From Sipunculus nudus (Eukaryota > Annelida > Sipuncula > Golfingiida > Sipunculidae): 64,000 bases of DNA. Positions 11,869-24,060 of this stretch are shown piece by piece. The stretch lies in the NCBI GenBank assembly GCA_026874595.1, contig CM049309.1, positions 95,068,723 through 95,132,722 on the forward strand, read 5' to 3'. The first letter of the stretch is position 1, and each line of letters begins with the position of its first letter. Below the pieces are notes generated by a model. It did not search any database and was not told the DNA's origin. It saw only the letters and a list, made by a program, of their open reading frames with translations. The translations under genes were made by a program, and so were the position numbers.

Positions 11869-14090
11869 CTTTATTATATTATTATTATTATATTACAACA
11901 TTTTTATAGCGCTTTATCCAATAAGATTATCGCTCTAAAGCGCTTTACATTAGGCAGTCATGTAAAATGAAAGAGTTGAAAAAAACCCACTAATATCCAT
12001 TTAGAGACTAGATTTAAAAACCTAGTCTCCAAGTTAAAACCGAAAGTCCATTTAAAGTAAAAAATTAATATATGATAAAAGCAATAGGATAAGAGATGAT
12101 AAAAAAACTAATTATTCCACTCAGTTCATGGCTATAATGCTGATTAAAAATGAAGTCCTCTGCAGTAAAACATAGTGACTCGCACTCTCACTATTTGGCG
12201 CTATTTATCAGTGTGTGTGCCTGTTTAAAGAGATGGGTTTTTAGTCATTTGCGGAAAGCCAAGAGCGATGGTGCATCCCTTAAAATGTCAGGAAGTTCAT
12301 TCCAAAGTGTTGGTGCAGCCGCTTTAAAACTACGGTCACCATATGTTACAGTCCGCGTTTTTGGTACGACAAGCAAGGACTTTGAGGAGGATCTTAGAGT
12401 CCGAGCAGGTCGGCGGCGTTGCACAAGGTCACAGATGTATTGTGGAGCAATGCCTGCAAGTGCTTGGTATGTGAACTCCAGGACCTTGAACTTGCATCTA
12501 TATTCCACCGGAAGCCAATGAAGACTGGCCAACACAGGTGAGATGTGGTCCCTTCTGCGTGTCCTTGTGATAAGCCTGGCAGCAGCATTTTGTACTCTCT
12601 GTAGGCGATTCATAAGGGTGCGTGGTATTCCATATAGCAGAGAGTTAGCATAGTCCAGCCTCGATGTGATAGTGGCTTGAACTAGTGTCCTGCACGCATC
12701 TGCTGTAATGTACTTCCGGATGGCACCGATGTTCCGCAGCTGAAAATAGCAGGTCCTGCTAATGGCATTTACTTGGGATGCCATGGTGAGATGACAATCC
12801 TGCACAAGGCCAAGGTTCTTGACCTGTTTAGCTGGGGCAATACGGTGACTTGCAATGGTAACACTTAAATCCCTGAACAGATTTTCGCACTGCTTAGGGT
12901 GGAAAATGATGACCTCTGTCTTATCTTGATTTAACTTTAACATATTGCTGTTCATCCATCCCTTCACTTCCTCCGCTAACACCTGGATTCTGGAGAATAT
13001 ATCATCCCAGTTTCCTGATGGTTTGGCCATAGTGTAGATCTGTGAATCATCTGCATAACAGTGATATTTGAAACCATGGTTCCTTATGATATCAGAAACA
13101 GGTCTGGTATACATACAATATGCCTTTGGCCCCAGCACTGATCCTTGAGGTACACCATACTGCAACACCTGCGGAGTTAACTTGGCGTCCCCTATGGCCA
13201 CACATTGTGTCCTACCCTCAAAGTATGAGCGAAACCAGTCCAGTGCTCGTGAAGTAATACCAAAGCGGTGACGAAGGCGGTCCAGTAGGATGTTATGGTC
13301 AATAGTGTCGAACGCTGCCGAGAGGTCCAGCATAACGAGAACGACACAGTTTCCATGGTCAAGAGACTCCATAATATCTGCCTGGACCTTCAGCAGTGCC
13401 GACTCTGTAGAGTGACCGACGCGGTATGCGGACTGGAAGTCATCGTGGAGATGGTATTTTTGTAGGTGGTTCTCTATGCGACTAGATACTGCCTTCTCCA
13501 TCAGCTTGGAAATAAATTGCAAGTTCGACACAGGCCTGTAGTTTTTTAAAGTATCCTGGTCCAGCCCTTTCTTCTTGAGCAGTGGTCTGACTAGAGTTGT
13601 CTTGAAGGATGCTGGTACTGTAGAAGTGGTCAGGGATCTATTAATGATAGCGGTGATCAGTGGGGTTAGCTGAGTGGAGCACTCCTTGATGAGCCAAGTA
13701 GGGAGGGGGTCAAGGTCACATGACTTGCAAGGCGCTTTTGAGACCAATCTCTGTACCTCCTCTTCTGTAACAGGAGTGAACTCTGTGAGAGGCACACCAT
13801 CATAGGCTGGCTCTGCTTCTACATCGAAGGCTGTTGAGCTCTCAAAGCTGATATTATTGCGGATGGTAGTAATTTTATTTATGAAAAACTCACCAAAGCA
13901 ATCAGCTAGTTCTCTAGACGACCTGTGGTTAGGCAAAGTCCCTTTGTCAGACTCACCCATAAGCTTCTTTCCTAATTCCCCTAGACATTTCACGGTGCCC
14001 AGTGTTACAGAATCTGATTTTTTTTATCTCCATTACAGAATTTGTGTTCATCACGCATATGTGATCTGTTTATATGAGGTTCCGTATCAA
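11869..14090 (-). mobile_element. CR1-group (Rex/CR1-like) LINE, 5'-truncated
   Basis: A non-LTR retrotransposon read right to left. The 3' end is at the left: a (TAA)n-type tail (plus strand TTATTATTATTA, 11877-11893) next to a 3' UTR with the GCGCTTTA-containing motif seen at about 11910-11950. The reverse transcriptase lies at 12245-13993. The endonuclease is absent: the element stops between 14024 and 14095, where the 41-bp minisatellite resumes, as for typical 5' truncation during target-primed reverse transcription. The 3' end abuts the end of the Gypsy LTR. Confidence 0.85.
12245..13993 (-). pseudogene. LINE ORF2 fragment: reverse transcriptase
   Basis: A 582-codon open stretch encoding the reverse transcriptase of a CR1-group LINE. 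Motifs in order: 'LKNYRPVSNLQFISKLMEK', 'FQSAYRVGHSTESALL', 'LDLSAAFDTIDH', 'GVPQGSVLGP', and the catalytic Y-A-D-D at 13046-13057. The C-terminal region has 'LHWLPVEYRCKFK' and 'RSFKAAAPTLWNELP', features common in this LINE group. The TGA at 12245 looks premature, because homologous coding ('LKTHLFKQAH') continues a little beyond it. Upstream, an in-frame TAA lies at about 14024. There is no endonuclease domain. It is the longest intact coding tract in the window but belongs to a truncated element. Confidence 0.93.
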
Positions 14091-14095
14091 GGTAC

Positions 14096-15535
14096 CACCT
14101 GGCCTCGTTGTCGGCCTTTTTCCGGGTATCTTGGACCTCCTGGCCTCGGTGTCGGCCTTTGTCCGGGTAACTTGGATCTCATGGCCTTGGAGTCGGCCTT
14201 TGTCCGAGGATCTTGGACCTCCTGGCCTGGTGTCGGCCTTTGTCCGGTGATCTTGGACCTCCTGGCCTCGGTTTCGACCTTTGTCCGGGAATCTTGGACC
14301 TCCTGGCCCCGGTATCTGCCTTTGTCCAGTAATCTTGGACCTCCTGGCCCCGGTGTCTGCCTTTGTCCAGTGATCTTGGACCTCCTTGCCTCGGTGTCGG
14401 CTTTTGTTCAGGGATCTTTGACCTTCTGGCGCTGGCGTAGGCTTTTGTCCATGGGTCATGAACCTCCTGGTCTTGGTGTCAGCCTTTGTCCATGCAGGTA
14501 CCTTGGACCTTCTTGCCTCCGTGTGTACCTTTGTCCGGGGATCATAGACCTCCTGGCCCCGGTGTCGGCCTTTGTCCGGGAATCTTGTAACTCCTGGTCT
14601 CGGTGTCGGCTTTTGTCCAGGGATCTTTGACCTATTGGCCCTGGCGTCGGCCTTTGTCCGGTGATCTTGGACCTCATGGCCTCGGTGTCAGCATTTGTCC
14701 ATGCAGGTACCTTGGACTTCCTGGCCTTGGTGTCGGCCTTTGTCCGGGGATCTTAGACCTCCTGGCCCCGGTGTCAGCCTTTGTCCGGAGATCTAGGACC
14801 TCCTGGCCCTGTTGTCAGCTTTTGTCCAGCGATCTTTGACCTCCTGGCCCTGGCGTCGGCCTTTGTCCGGTGATCTTGGACCTCATGGCCTCGGTGTCGA
14901 CCCTTGTTTGGCCTTTGTCCAGTGATCTTGGACCTCCTGGCCTCGGTGTCGACTTTTGTTCGGGGATCGTGGGCTTCCTGGCCTCGGTGTCGGCCTTTGT
15001 CCGGTGATCTTGGAACTCCTGGTCTCGGTGTCAGCCTTTGTCCATGCAGGTACCTTGGACTTCATGGCCTTGGTGTCGGCCTTTGTCCGGGGATCTTAGA
15101 CCTCCTGGCCCCGGAGTCAGCCTTTGTCCGGAGATCTAGGACCTCCTGGCCCTGTTGTCAGCTTTTGTCCAGCGATCTTTGACCTCCTGGTCCTGGCGTC
15201 GGCCTTTGTCCGGTGATCTTGGACCTCATGGCCTCGGTGTCGACCTTTGTTTGGCCATTGTCCAGTGATCTTGGACCTCCTGGCCTCGGTGTCGACTTTT
15301 GTTCGGGGATCGTGGGCTTCCTGGCCTCGGTGTCGGCCTTTGTCCGGTGATCTTGGAACTCCTGGTCTCGGTGTCAGCCTTTGTCCATGCAGGTACCTTG
15401 GACTTCCTGGCCTTGGTGTCGGCCTTTGTCCGGGGATCTTAGACCTCCTGGCCCCGGTGTCAGCCTTTGTCCGGGGATCTAGGACCTCCTGGCTCCGTTG
15501 TCAGCTTTTGTCCAGCGATCTTTGACCTCCTTTCG
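14096..15535. repeat. 41-bp minisatellite, right block with 343-bp higher-order repeat
   Basis: About 35 copies of the same unit as in the left block (5030-6210). Here the units are arranged into a higher-order repeat: 14904-15182 and 15247-15525 are nearly identical blocks 343 bases apart. A distinctive variant containing 'gtccatgcaggtacc' followed by a 'gtgtgtacctttgtcc' unit occurs here near 14490 and also in the left block near 5998. The two blocks therefore share multi-unit history. Long ORFs across this array are artefacts of repeat composition. Confidence 0.95.
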
Positions 15536-15699
15536 ACCTTTCGATACATTTAATCAGTCCTGAGATAAATGCATGAACGTATTCTACAGATACATGATTT
15601 CAGGCCACTAGTCTCGTCTACCCAAGACGGATGAACATGCAAAACTGTAGACCGAGACTCCAAACTACTCCTGAGAAAACATGCATAAATGTATTCCAC

Positions 15700-15734
15700 A
15701 ACAAGTGACCCATGGGTCATGACGCTCAGCTGAA
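15700..15734 (+). repeat. Isolated 5' end of a CAGCTGA-ended repeat family
   Basis: It matches the left end of the elements at 28511 and 49991: 'acaagtgacccatgggtcat' followed by 'gacgctcagctga'. No matching right end follows before the LINE at 15900, so it is taken as a fragment. Confidence 0.6.
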
Positions 15735-15899
15735 TTCGACATGTATACATGTAATGCATGTACATTTGATGTTTTGATCTGGTAAAAAATATACAAATAT
15801 ACTTATAGTGACATATATTCAAAATATACTATCTATTCATCGTAATATACCATCTTTACAAAATATCTAGCAGCTGGCCTAATTCTACATGTTTTACTT

Positions 15900-16810
15900 T
15901 GTTCTTCTTCACAAATCTTGTGTTTAAATAACTTTTAAGATCACACTTTATATTTCCAATCAATCCCTCTACAGAAGGATTGGGATCTTTCATATTTCAC
16001 TTCATTTTGAACTTGTACAGTGTCCACACAATAAAAGATATATATATTCTCTTCAATACAGTTCAAGAAATGATTTATAGAAGAGTACCTGACCACAAAT
16101 AATTTCCAACACATCTTACATTTAAATCTGATTTCAAAGTTTCTCCAAATGCATTTGTTTAAACTACATGTAAAGAGCATATGCTCAACATCCTCTTTGA
16201 CATCACACAACTCACATTTTTCAGATGTACGCCTATTCAATTTGTACAATGAAGAATTTGTTACCAAAAAATCTTGTAATAGTTTATAATTGAAATCCGC
16301 TAATCTAGAAATTGGTTCTAGCTGTACTTTGCGCATGCATATATCTCTGAAACAAATAGTATCCTTATCTACACCAAAATTTTGATCCATTTACGTTTGG
16401 ATAAAAATTGAACAATTTGCTTCTTAACAAAGCATCTATATATTATTTTTGTATTAATTTGCGCCAGATCTATACACACTTTGTCAATAGTATGTTTATG
16501 AGTAAGCTTTACATGACAGCATTGAACATTTTCACATTCAAATATTTCATTATATCTTTTAAAGACATTCCTAATGATATAATATTCCCTGATCTAATCT
16601 GTTGTTTGTCGTAGTTTATGTAAAATATTTTGCTCATTAATCAATATCCCGTTTTCATCATATATATCTTTTACATATATTATACCTGCGTCTATCCAGT
16701 TTTTAAAATATAAGCATTTCCCATTGAACGTGAAGTTCTTGATTAACCATATTTGTTGTTTTAAAAATTGGTTATTGCTCATGATATAGGATATCAGATT
16801 TTAGTCCTGC
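15900..16810 (-). pseudogene. Tx1/L1-like LINE ORF2, C-terminal part
   Basis: Minus-strand coding fragments at 16594-16782 (with 'FTFNGKCLYFKNWID' and 'GIIYVKDIYDENG') and 15941-16390. The second ends in a zinc-binding motif C-x2-C-x7-H-x4-C ('CELCDVKEDVEHMLFTC'), the tail domain downstream of reverse transcriptase in L1/Tx1-like ORF2 proteins. The two fragments are in different frames. The upstream part of the same LINE is found at 20980-23600, so the element is interrupted. Confidence 0.75.
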
Positions 16811-17014
16811 AATGGGGCCATTTTTCAAACAGGCCCTAATTTTTTTCAGTTTGCTGCACCCCAAGTCATTATTAGGTTTGATGAAGACATCACCCCTCTG
16901 GAAAAGTGTCCAATAGGCTTGAAATCGGCGATTTTATAAACTAACTTCGGTACATATTTTTTTTAAATATATGGGTTAATATCAAAGGTTCATTCTGCGA
17001 AATTGTTTTGTGGA

Positions 17015-20000
17015 GAAATGTTTACTGCTAAATTCAATCAGGTCTACCACTCTACCTAATTTTGATGTGCTGAATCCATTAAAATTATTTTCTAAACTCC
17101 ATTTTAAATTTTTAACTTAAAAATCCTAAATTCAAAAGTATAAATTATTAAAGAGCATATTATTTTAAAAACATGCTGTTATATGGGATATAAAGAGGCA
17201 AAATTAGTCCCAATCATCAATTTGATGAGCCAAATGGAATGAAAATGTAATTTTTATCATTCAACGTATTACAAGCCTGAGAGGTTAAAATTTTATTCTG
17301 CTCAATATTTAAATAAGAGATTATTTGTTTATAATAATGGTATACATCACCTTCTTAAGCCGAGTAAAACTTTGATGTACACATTCCATATGAACGGCAT
17401 GTAGCAACTTGTTTGTGTTATCTTTAATTCGAATGAAATGAAGTTACAAATGTAATTTTTTACTTTTTTAATTTGAATTTTAAAATAAATGTAAATATAA
17501 ATATAAATATCAAAAGGCATATAATTTTAATACGTTACTGTTGCTTTGGGTATAAACAGGCATGTCTAGTCCTAATCATCAATTTGATCGATCAGTCCCA
17601 AGTCTTGTTTTAAATTTAAAGATTCACTATTAGAAGATCAGATAAATAACGTTGATATGTTGAGTATAAATTGGCGTTTTCAGCTGAAGCACATCAGTTT
17701 TTGGTGGGCCTTTTCGACTGAAACGGATTGGGGATTCATTTTTTGATTAAAATACAAATTATTTCAAATATTTTACTAAAACCCTTAATTTGAATTTGAA
17801 ATTTACAAAAATGAAAATTAATATAGATATTTACAGTTGTCATGACATTCTGCATAAGATTTGTATTATGATGAAGTAAGTCTGAAACATATAATGTTGG
17901 ACAATGTATAGTGCATTTAAGCTTCTCTAAATTTAAAATCTTTGGGTACGTGTATATACATAAGCTTCATTATTGAAGCCGGCTGCATAACAATACGTTT
18001 CCACACAAACGACACGGACAAACTCTACTGTCATATTGCAAGAAAAAAAAATTACAAAATTAAAATAAAATTTGATGGACAGAAACCAATGAAATGGTGT
18101 CGTAACATTTCGGATCTGTAACTTATAAAATAATGCGTTTGAACTTAAAATATGCTCATGTTGGATGTACAAGTCTTTATTAAAGCCGGCAGGACAGCAA
18201 GGACATTTTGATTTATTTTTTAAATATATATATAGCTTATCTCTCTTGTTTCAGTTGTTTAAACGCCTATTCAATGAAATTCTGGTTAAATGTCTGGCTA
18301 TAGTTAAACCGTTACGTAATTTTAATCGCCAAATTGTTCTTGAAAAGTTATAAAATATGTTTATATTTAATTTATACGTTAGCATTTTGTGTTAATTTTG
18401 TGTTGTGTCCGACAGAACAGCAAAACTTGAGTGTGATTATTCTAATGAAAGAAAAAACTTCCGTTTGAATTTCGAATTTATAAATAAAAGTGTAGGTAAG
18501 CATTTAGAATAGACCCGGATTTTTAACAAATTTTAGTCCACAGGCTTTTTCTGAAAAAAGGCTGCCAAACCCAGCGGAGAGCGTTTATGTTTAGCTTAAA
18601 CCATTAACTTCTAATTTAAAATTATCAAACGTTTTCTTGATTTTACAGTAATTTGTGTAAAAGTTTTAAGCCATGGTAGCCAGGTGACCTGATTACTAAA
18701 TCACCTGTCTACTGACCTTTATTTATAGATGGGATCATAAGTTCCGCCCACTTCAGAGTAAGACACAGACTGGACAATTGATATTAAATCATTTTTTATA
18801 CAAGATGAAAGATTAGGACTAATAGAAGAGAGACATAATTAAATTATATGATAATAATATGGATAAATGTTATATAACACTCTTTTGTTAATTTACATAA
18901 CAAACTGTCATCTGTTCCCAGTTCTCAGGTAAAATCATTAATAAATAAAAAACAGATATATTAACTGAAAGCAACAAATGAATGATTCTTTCATATGAAC
19001 TGATTTTATTTCTTTTAGCTCGGGGCATAATAAATAGTCTTTGTTCGGCAAACAAAAGAATCAGAATTATGAATGAATTATTAACAAACCACATAAACCA
19101 CAAAAATAGTGTTATCTTGCATGTATAACCTTGAGGTCAAATGTTCACTGTTTAATCGTTTTATTATTGAAAATTAATACAAATATTCTCAACACGGAGC
19201 GAATAATATGTGATGCAATTTAGTACGTTCTCAATATTTCCAACAGGGGTTTCTACAAAAAAATATGTTTTGAAGACTTAAGAAGAGGCATTCTCTCTCT
19301 CAAATATTCAGCAAAGTGAACTTGTCAATAAATTGGAAATATTACAGGATTTCCTTCCTCTGCATCTGTCTCCGTCAATCACCATTCACACCGACCAGTA
19401 CTTTAGAACCGTCATAGAAACTTGGCGTACATTATCATTAATGTCTTGAAATTTCTTACACCGTTTAGATTTATCAGATTAGATTGTTGCAGTATTTTTA
19501 TACATATCAGGTAGAACTCATCAATCCAAGGCTCAATATGATACTGAAAAAAAAGAGCAAGACCATATTGATAACAAGAGACTACCATTAGAGAAGTTTA
19601 TTACGCGTTTCCGTTTTCAGTGTTTTTGGATTCTTTGACCTGACCAGAGTCATGTCAGCCATTGTCCCGATTTCCTAACAACAATGACTGCCTCTTCTGT
19701 CAAATAAAGTTTACAGCCATCCAGGCCCCTTGATCCTGCTCATGACTTAGTTTAAGATTTGAACAGGTGTATTTTTTTAATTAATCAAAGGAATGGGTTA
19801 CCTATGCATTATTTGTTATTTTGTATGTTCGCAATCTGAATTAGGATTTAGACTGGTATTCTGATGAATTCTTGACTTTAAAAATCATATGTTGAGAATA
19901 AAAGTTAAACTTTAAATGCTTTAAACGAAAACTATAAAAAAATAAAATGGAATGGAAAATAGAAACAAATGTATTCTGTCCCAGTCTCGCGGAATACTAA

Positions 20001-20975
20001 TTGCCCGGTGAATAGAGAAACTCTTTGCCAGGTCCTTGGAGGTTTCAATCAAATATAAACAAACAGTTTGTTTAATTAAAATTTGAAAGACTGAACAAAA
20101 ACTGCAAGTCTTTCTGGCGAATATAAAATGTATTTTAAATGTTTTAATTTCAAAATTATGAGTAGCAACTCTGCTGTGGTCTTTATTATGTTTAACTTAC
20201 AACAACGCATGCAACTGCTCATATTCAGATTTGTTTTTTTTTTAACTAAAAATTAATTCGCCTCCCAGTGGTTTTAGCCAAAGAAGGGTATCCCCAGTTT
20301 GGTTGTCTTTTTTTCAAATTTATTTTTCAAACTTTGGGGGCGGATACTTTTAGCGATTACTTTTGAGGAGCCACTTCATATTATTGAGTTAGTGCTATTT
20401 TTTCACGTAATGCCTGGGTCACAAAACATATAAAAATAATAAAGAACATAAACATTCATCCTAAATATCTGCATTGTTATAATTCTAAATGCTTCACGTT
20501 TAAGGGTGCAAAGCAGAAATGTGTTGAAAGCAGTAATATATCCCTGGATTTGTTCATCAATTTTATATTTTTAACTGCATCTGCAGTTTTGCCATTAAGA
20601 CTTTAAAATTCAGTTTTTTTATTTAATTTTAAATTCATATTCATACTACAATTTTACTGTTGTAACTTTATCTCAGTCGAGTTAAAGAAACACAACGTAT
20701 TCCCCATGCCGTTTACGTGAAATGTAAACATCAAAAGTTTTACTCTACCCCAAAAGCTGATGTATACCCTAATTATAAACAAATAATCACTTATTTACTT
20801 ACTTTAAGTAGCTTAAATTTTATATGCCTTATATGCCTTTTTTATTTTAAAATTTTAATTTTAAAATTTCAAGGTACAATTTTGAAACAGAGTTTTGAAA
20901 GTTAATCAAATGGATTCAGCACATCAAAATTAGGTAATGTGGGAGCTCTGATTGAATTAAGCGATAATTTACCAA
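17015..20975. mobile_element. AT-rich insert with imperfect inverted-repeat arms inside the LINE
   Basis: The arm at about 17025-17420 is an inverted copy of the arm at about 20710-20975. Both contain 'aatggattcagcacatcaaa' plus 'attaggta' on opposite strands, and 'catgccgtt' with 'tataaacaaataat'. The arms share roughly 65-80 percent by eye. The left arm also holds a diverged direct repeat about 360 bases apart (17155 and 17516, 'atcatcaatttgat'). No transposase frame was found in the 3.3-kb interior, which is very AT-rich. It may be a non-autonomous DNA transposon; the outer ends are not sharply defined. Confidence 0.5.
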
Positions 20976-22430
20976 ATCCGCCCGGTTTCCTTTTTTAAAA
21001 CAAGCGTTATCACAGCCTGTTTTATAATATACCCCATTATACCACAGCTGTATAATCCTTTTATCTTTAAAATACGACGAAAATTATTTATAAAATTCTT
21101 GATTCAGCCCATCTAGACAGGGACTTCTGTTTTCCTTCCAACTTTTAATAATATTCTGACATTCCTCGTCTGTAATTATACCTTCCAATGATCTGTTTTA
21201 ACTTCTGATAATATTCGGTCCATCTTAACATCATCTATAAAACTCCGTGTTTTGTTTTTATCAATACCATCGTCAGAGTATAATTTTTCATAAAACTTAA
21301 ATATTCCACTCTAAATTTCATCATCGCCTTTTAGTTTTTCTCCATTTAATTCAAGTTCATAAATTGCATTTGGCATTTGTTTTTCTGTTTATAGTCTGAT
21401 AAAGTAAGAATTTTTCCCTCCTTCCTCCCACCATATTACACGGGACCTGATTTTGCACGTTTTGTCCTCGATTCATATGTTTCATTTGTCATTTTTGCAG
21501 GTTTTTAATTTAAATATCATTTGAAAAATCTATAAAAAATTGCTTAATTTTTCGTTTCAATTTTCCCTATAAATTTATTTTTGAGGGACTGTAAATACGT
21601 TCATTTTGTTCCAATAGATTTTTTTATACCTTCAGGATAGATAGTTCTTAGCAAGGTGGAATTTAGTTTCCAGTAATTAGGTCCTGTTTATTATGGAAAT
21701 ATACAATATTTCATTATTACGGCCTTGTGATCTGATAAATTTGATGACCTACGGCAAGATACTAAATATTTACGCATACATTCTTCTATATCAAATATTC
21801 CATTTATTAATTATAATCTATTCTATTTATAGTCAGTACCCCTCTCATATGAGAAATCTACTGCTGATTTACCATATTTCATTTGAAAGACATATTGTTG
21901 CTCAAGCTGACTGGTAATATATAGAAATTCAATACGACTTATCCTTATCTGTTCCATCAGTAGTTTTGTCACATTCACTTAAGTGGCAATTAAAATCTCC
22001 AGCAATTATTTATTTATTTATTTTTCTCGTTAACTGAGTGTTGTAATATCCATTTAAGAGCATGTCTATAAAAATTCCATTTGCTATTTTCATCATTTGG
22101 TGCATACAGTGATACTAAAGACCTTCTCATTTTGAATTCTAAATTTACCACCGTAATCCTACCATCATTGTCACATACAGATTTTATTAGATTATATACA
22201 AAATTCCTACTCAAGGCTATAGCTACACATATGCTATGTTGACTTTCACTGCAAATGTGAAATAATTGCCCAGACCAACTAAATTAAATATATAATTTTT
22301 TGATTTGGTACAAAATGTTTCTTGTAGAAATGTAATGTCTACCTTGTTATCAATCATCCATAGATAGTTTTTTCCTTTTTATATATTTATTTAGACCTTG
22401 TACATTAACCGAAACACATTTTACAGAAAG
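20976..22430 (-). pseudogene. Tx1/L1-like LINE ORF2: endonuclease and start of reverse transcriptase
   Basis: Read right to left. The apurinic-type endonuclease begins near 22400 with 'SVNVQGLNKYIKRKK'. It continues with 'VDITFLQETFC' (22330-22300) and 'DGRITVVNLEF' with 'LVSLYAPND' (22014-22214). The reverse transcriptase start is seen at 21180-20950: 'ITDEECQNIIKSWKENRSPC', 'DGLNQEFYK', then 'KKGNRADLVNYR'. Many stops and shifts occur. The coding sequence is cut at about 20950-20975 by the inverted-repeat insert, and the ORF2 C-terminus reappears at 16810-15900. Confidence 0.75.
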
Positions 22431-23600
22431 CTCCATTCTCATTTATATTTTTGTTTTTGGTGAAGAAGGCTTGAATATTGGGAGATTTATCTCTACTCGA
22501 CCCTGCAGGTTGTCTTCTTTTACTTGTAGTCTCAGGCTCCTCTGTACAAAACTCATCACGTAGAGCCAGCCATAAGGATAGACCCGTACACATTTTCCCG
22601 ATGATTGCGGTCACTTTATAATTGAGTTCCATTCCCCAGCAAAGGTCATTCACCTTTGATTTATGAGAATCTTTGTTTTACGTTCTTGTAGTTTATCACG
22701 GAATTGACCACTCCGGCTAAGTTTGGCAGTCAGGATTTGTTTCATAACCCTGTCTTTCTGGCCTTCCCAGTCTCAATCTGACTTATCCTCAGGGGACAGG
22801 CTCTTCCTATCAGATCGGTTTGTGGATTTTTTTATTTTCGTTGAAATATCCAGTATACCTGATCTTATTGCCCTTGTGTATTGAAAGGCCTGATCAAAAA
22901 AGCCGAACTTCAAACCAAAGGCCAAGAATTCGTCGAGTGGAACACAGATAGTTGGGTTTTTAGCATCGTAGACAGAAAAGAGCCTTTCATGATTATCCTC
23001 AACATTCTGTTGCCCCTTTCAGCAAAGGATTCAGATTTACATGCTGCACATTCCTGAGGTTGTTCACAGCTTGATGCCCAGTGTCCGGGTTGTCCGCAGG
23101 TTCTACACATAGGATGATCTCCGAAACCAGTCTTTCTCGGGAGTGGTTTGTCCTTAATGGAGTTTTCAGTTACATATACAAATCTGTCCCCATTTAAGCC
23201 CACCATAACTGTCTCGTATATTTCCATATATAATTTCTCCTCTCAGTTCTGCATCAAGTTCCACTAACATGTCTCTTTATTTTCCTGTAACTTTTTATTG
23301 TTTCTTAATTGGTCTCCCCGTAGTAAAGAGGTACTTGTCATACAGATTCACGGACTGAGATTTAGCAGTTCTGCCTTCAGACAGTATTTTTTTTCTGGAT
23401 TCAATGGTCTAAAATAGATTCTCCACAGCGAACCAATTTTTGACACCCTTCAATGCACTCAAACGTTACAGAATCTGGAAGACCTGTGACGTTCTAAACA
23501 GAGTAAGATGATTTCCATGTGAGTACACAATATCCCTTTCAATTATGAACTCGGGCAGGACAGGTGCAGATTCCATGAGTGGCGCCGACAGTTAATTGTC
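22431..23600 (-). pseudogene. Tx1/L1-like LINE ORF1 remnant with zinc knuckle
   Basis: Minus-strand fragments at 22910-23227 and 22405-22653 lie directly upstream of the endonuclease, as expected for ORF1. The first holds a CCHC knuckle ('CRTCGQPGHWASSC') followed by a second C-x2-C pair, the usual nucleic-acid-binding part of Tx1-like ORF1 proteins. The N-terminal half (23230-23600) is too broken to read. The protein would bind element RNA. It is not intact. Confidence 0.6.
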
Positions 23601-23784
23601 TTTCCAAAAATATGAAGATTCTCTATAATTCTAGTTTAATGAATTCTGATTCTTGCACTCCTGTTAAGCTGTGCACTTTACACACCCTTGTGTCAGTTTT
23701 TATACTGATATTCTAATAAATTCCTGCCGAAAACTAGCCAAATCAATGCAGCTTCCTGCATGAAGACCCCTTCTCGCCATGAGC

Positions 23785-24060
23785 GCATCACGTGACCCCT
23801 CGATTACAGATGGCGCCACCAGTCTTTAGTACGAGATTGAGGTATCCAAGATCTTTGAACATGCACAAGTTCTGCATATACATTGAACCAATGACTAAGA
23901 AGAACAGATGGCAAACGCATGGGTGGACGCTACGCAATAGGTAAGTAGCGCCACCAGTCTCGAGTACGAGATGGAGGTATCCAAGATCTATGGACATGCA
24001 CAATTTCAGCCAAATACATTGATCCAATCACTAAGACGAACGTATGGCAAACGCATGGAT
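23785..24060. repeat. Two tandem ~135-bp units with GGCGCCACC motif
   Basis: Units start at about 23810 and 23945 ('gcgccaccagtct'). They share 'ggtatccaagatct', 'acatgcac', 'catatggcaaacgcatgg'-like sequence and the spacing. The GGCGCCACC motif is the same as in the Helitron2-like copies at 46.7-47.5 and 51.4-52.6 kb, but the surrounding sequence is only weakly similar. Confidence 0.6.

Noticed and set aside
12150-12521. 123-codon plus-strand open frame
   Set aside because: It overlaps the antisense of the CR1-like reverse transcriptase and has no domain of its own.
13857-15525. Open frames of up to 257 codons over the right minisatellite
   Set aside because: Same repeat artefact; part of the 257-codon frame is also antisense to the LINE.
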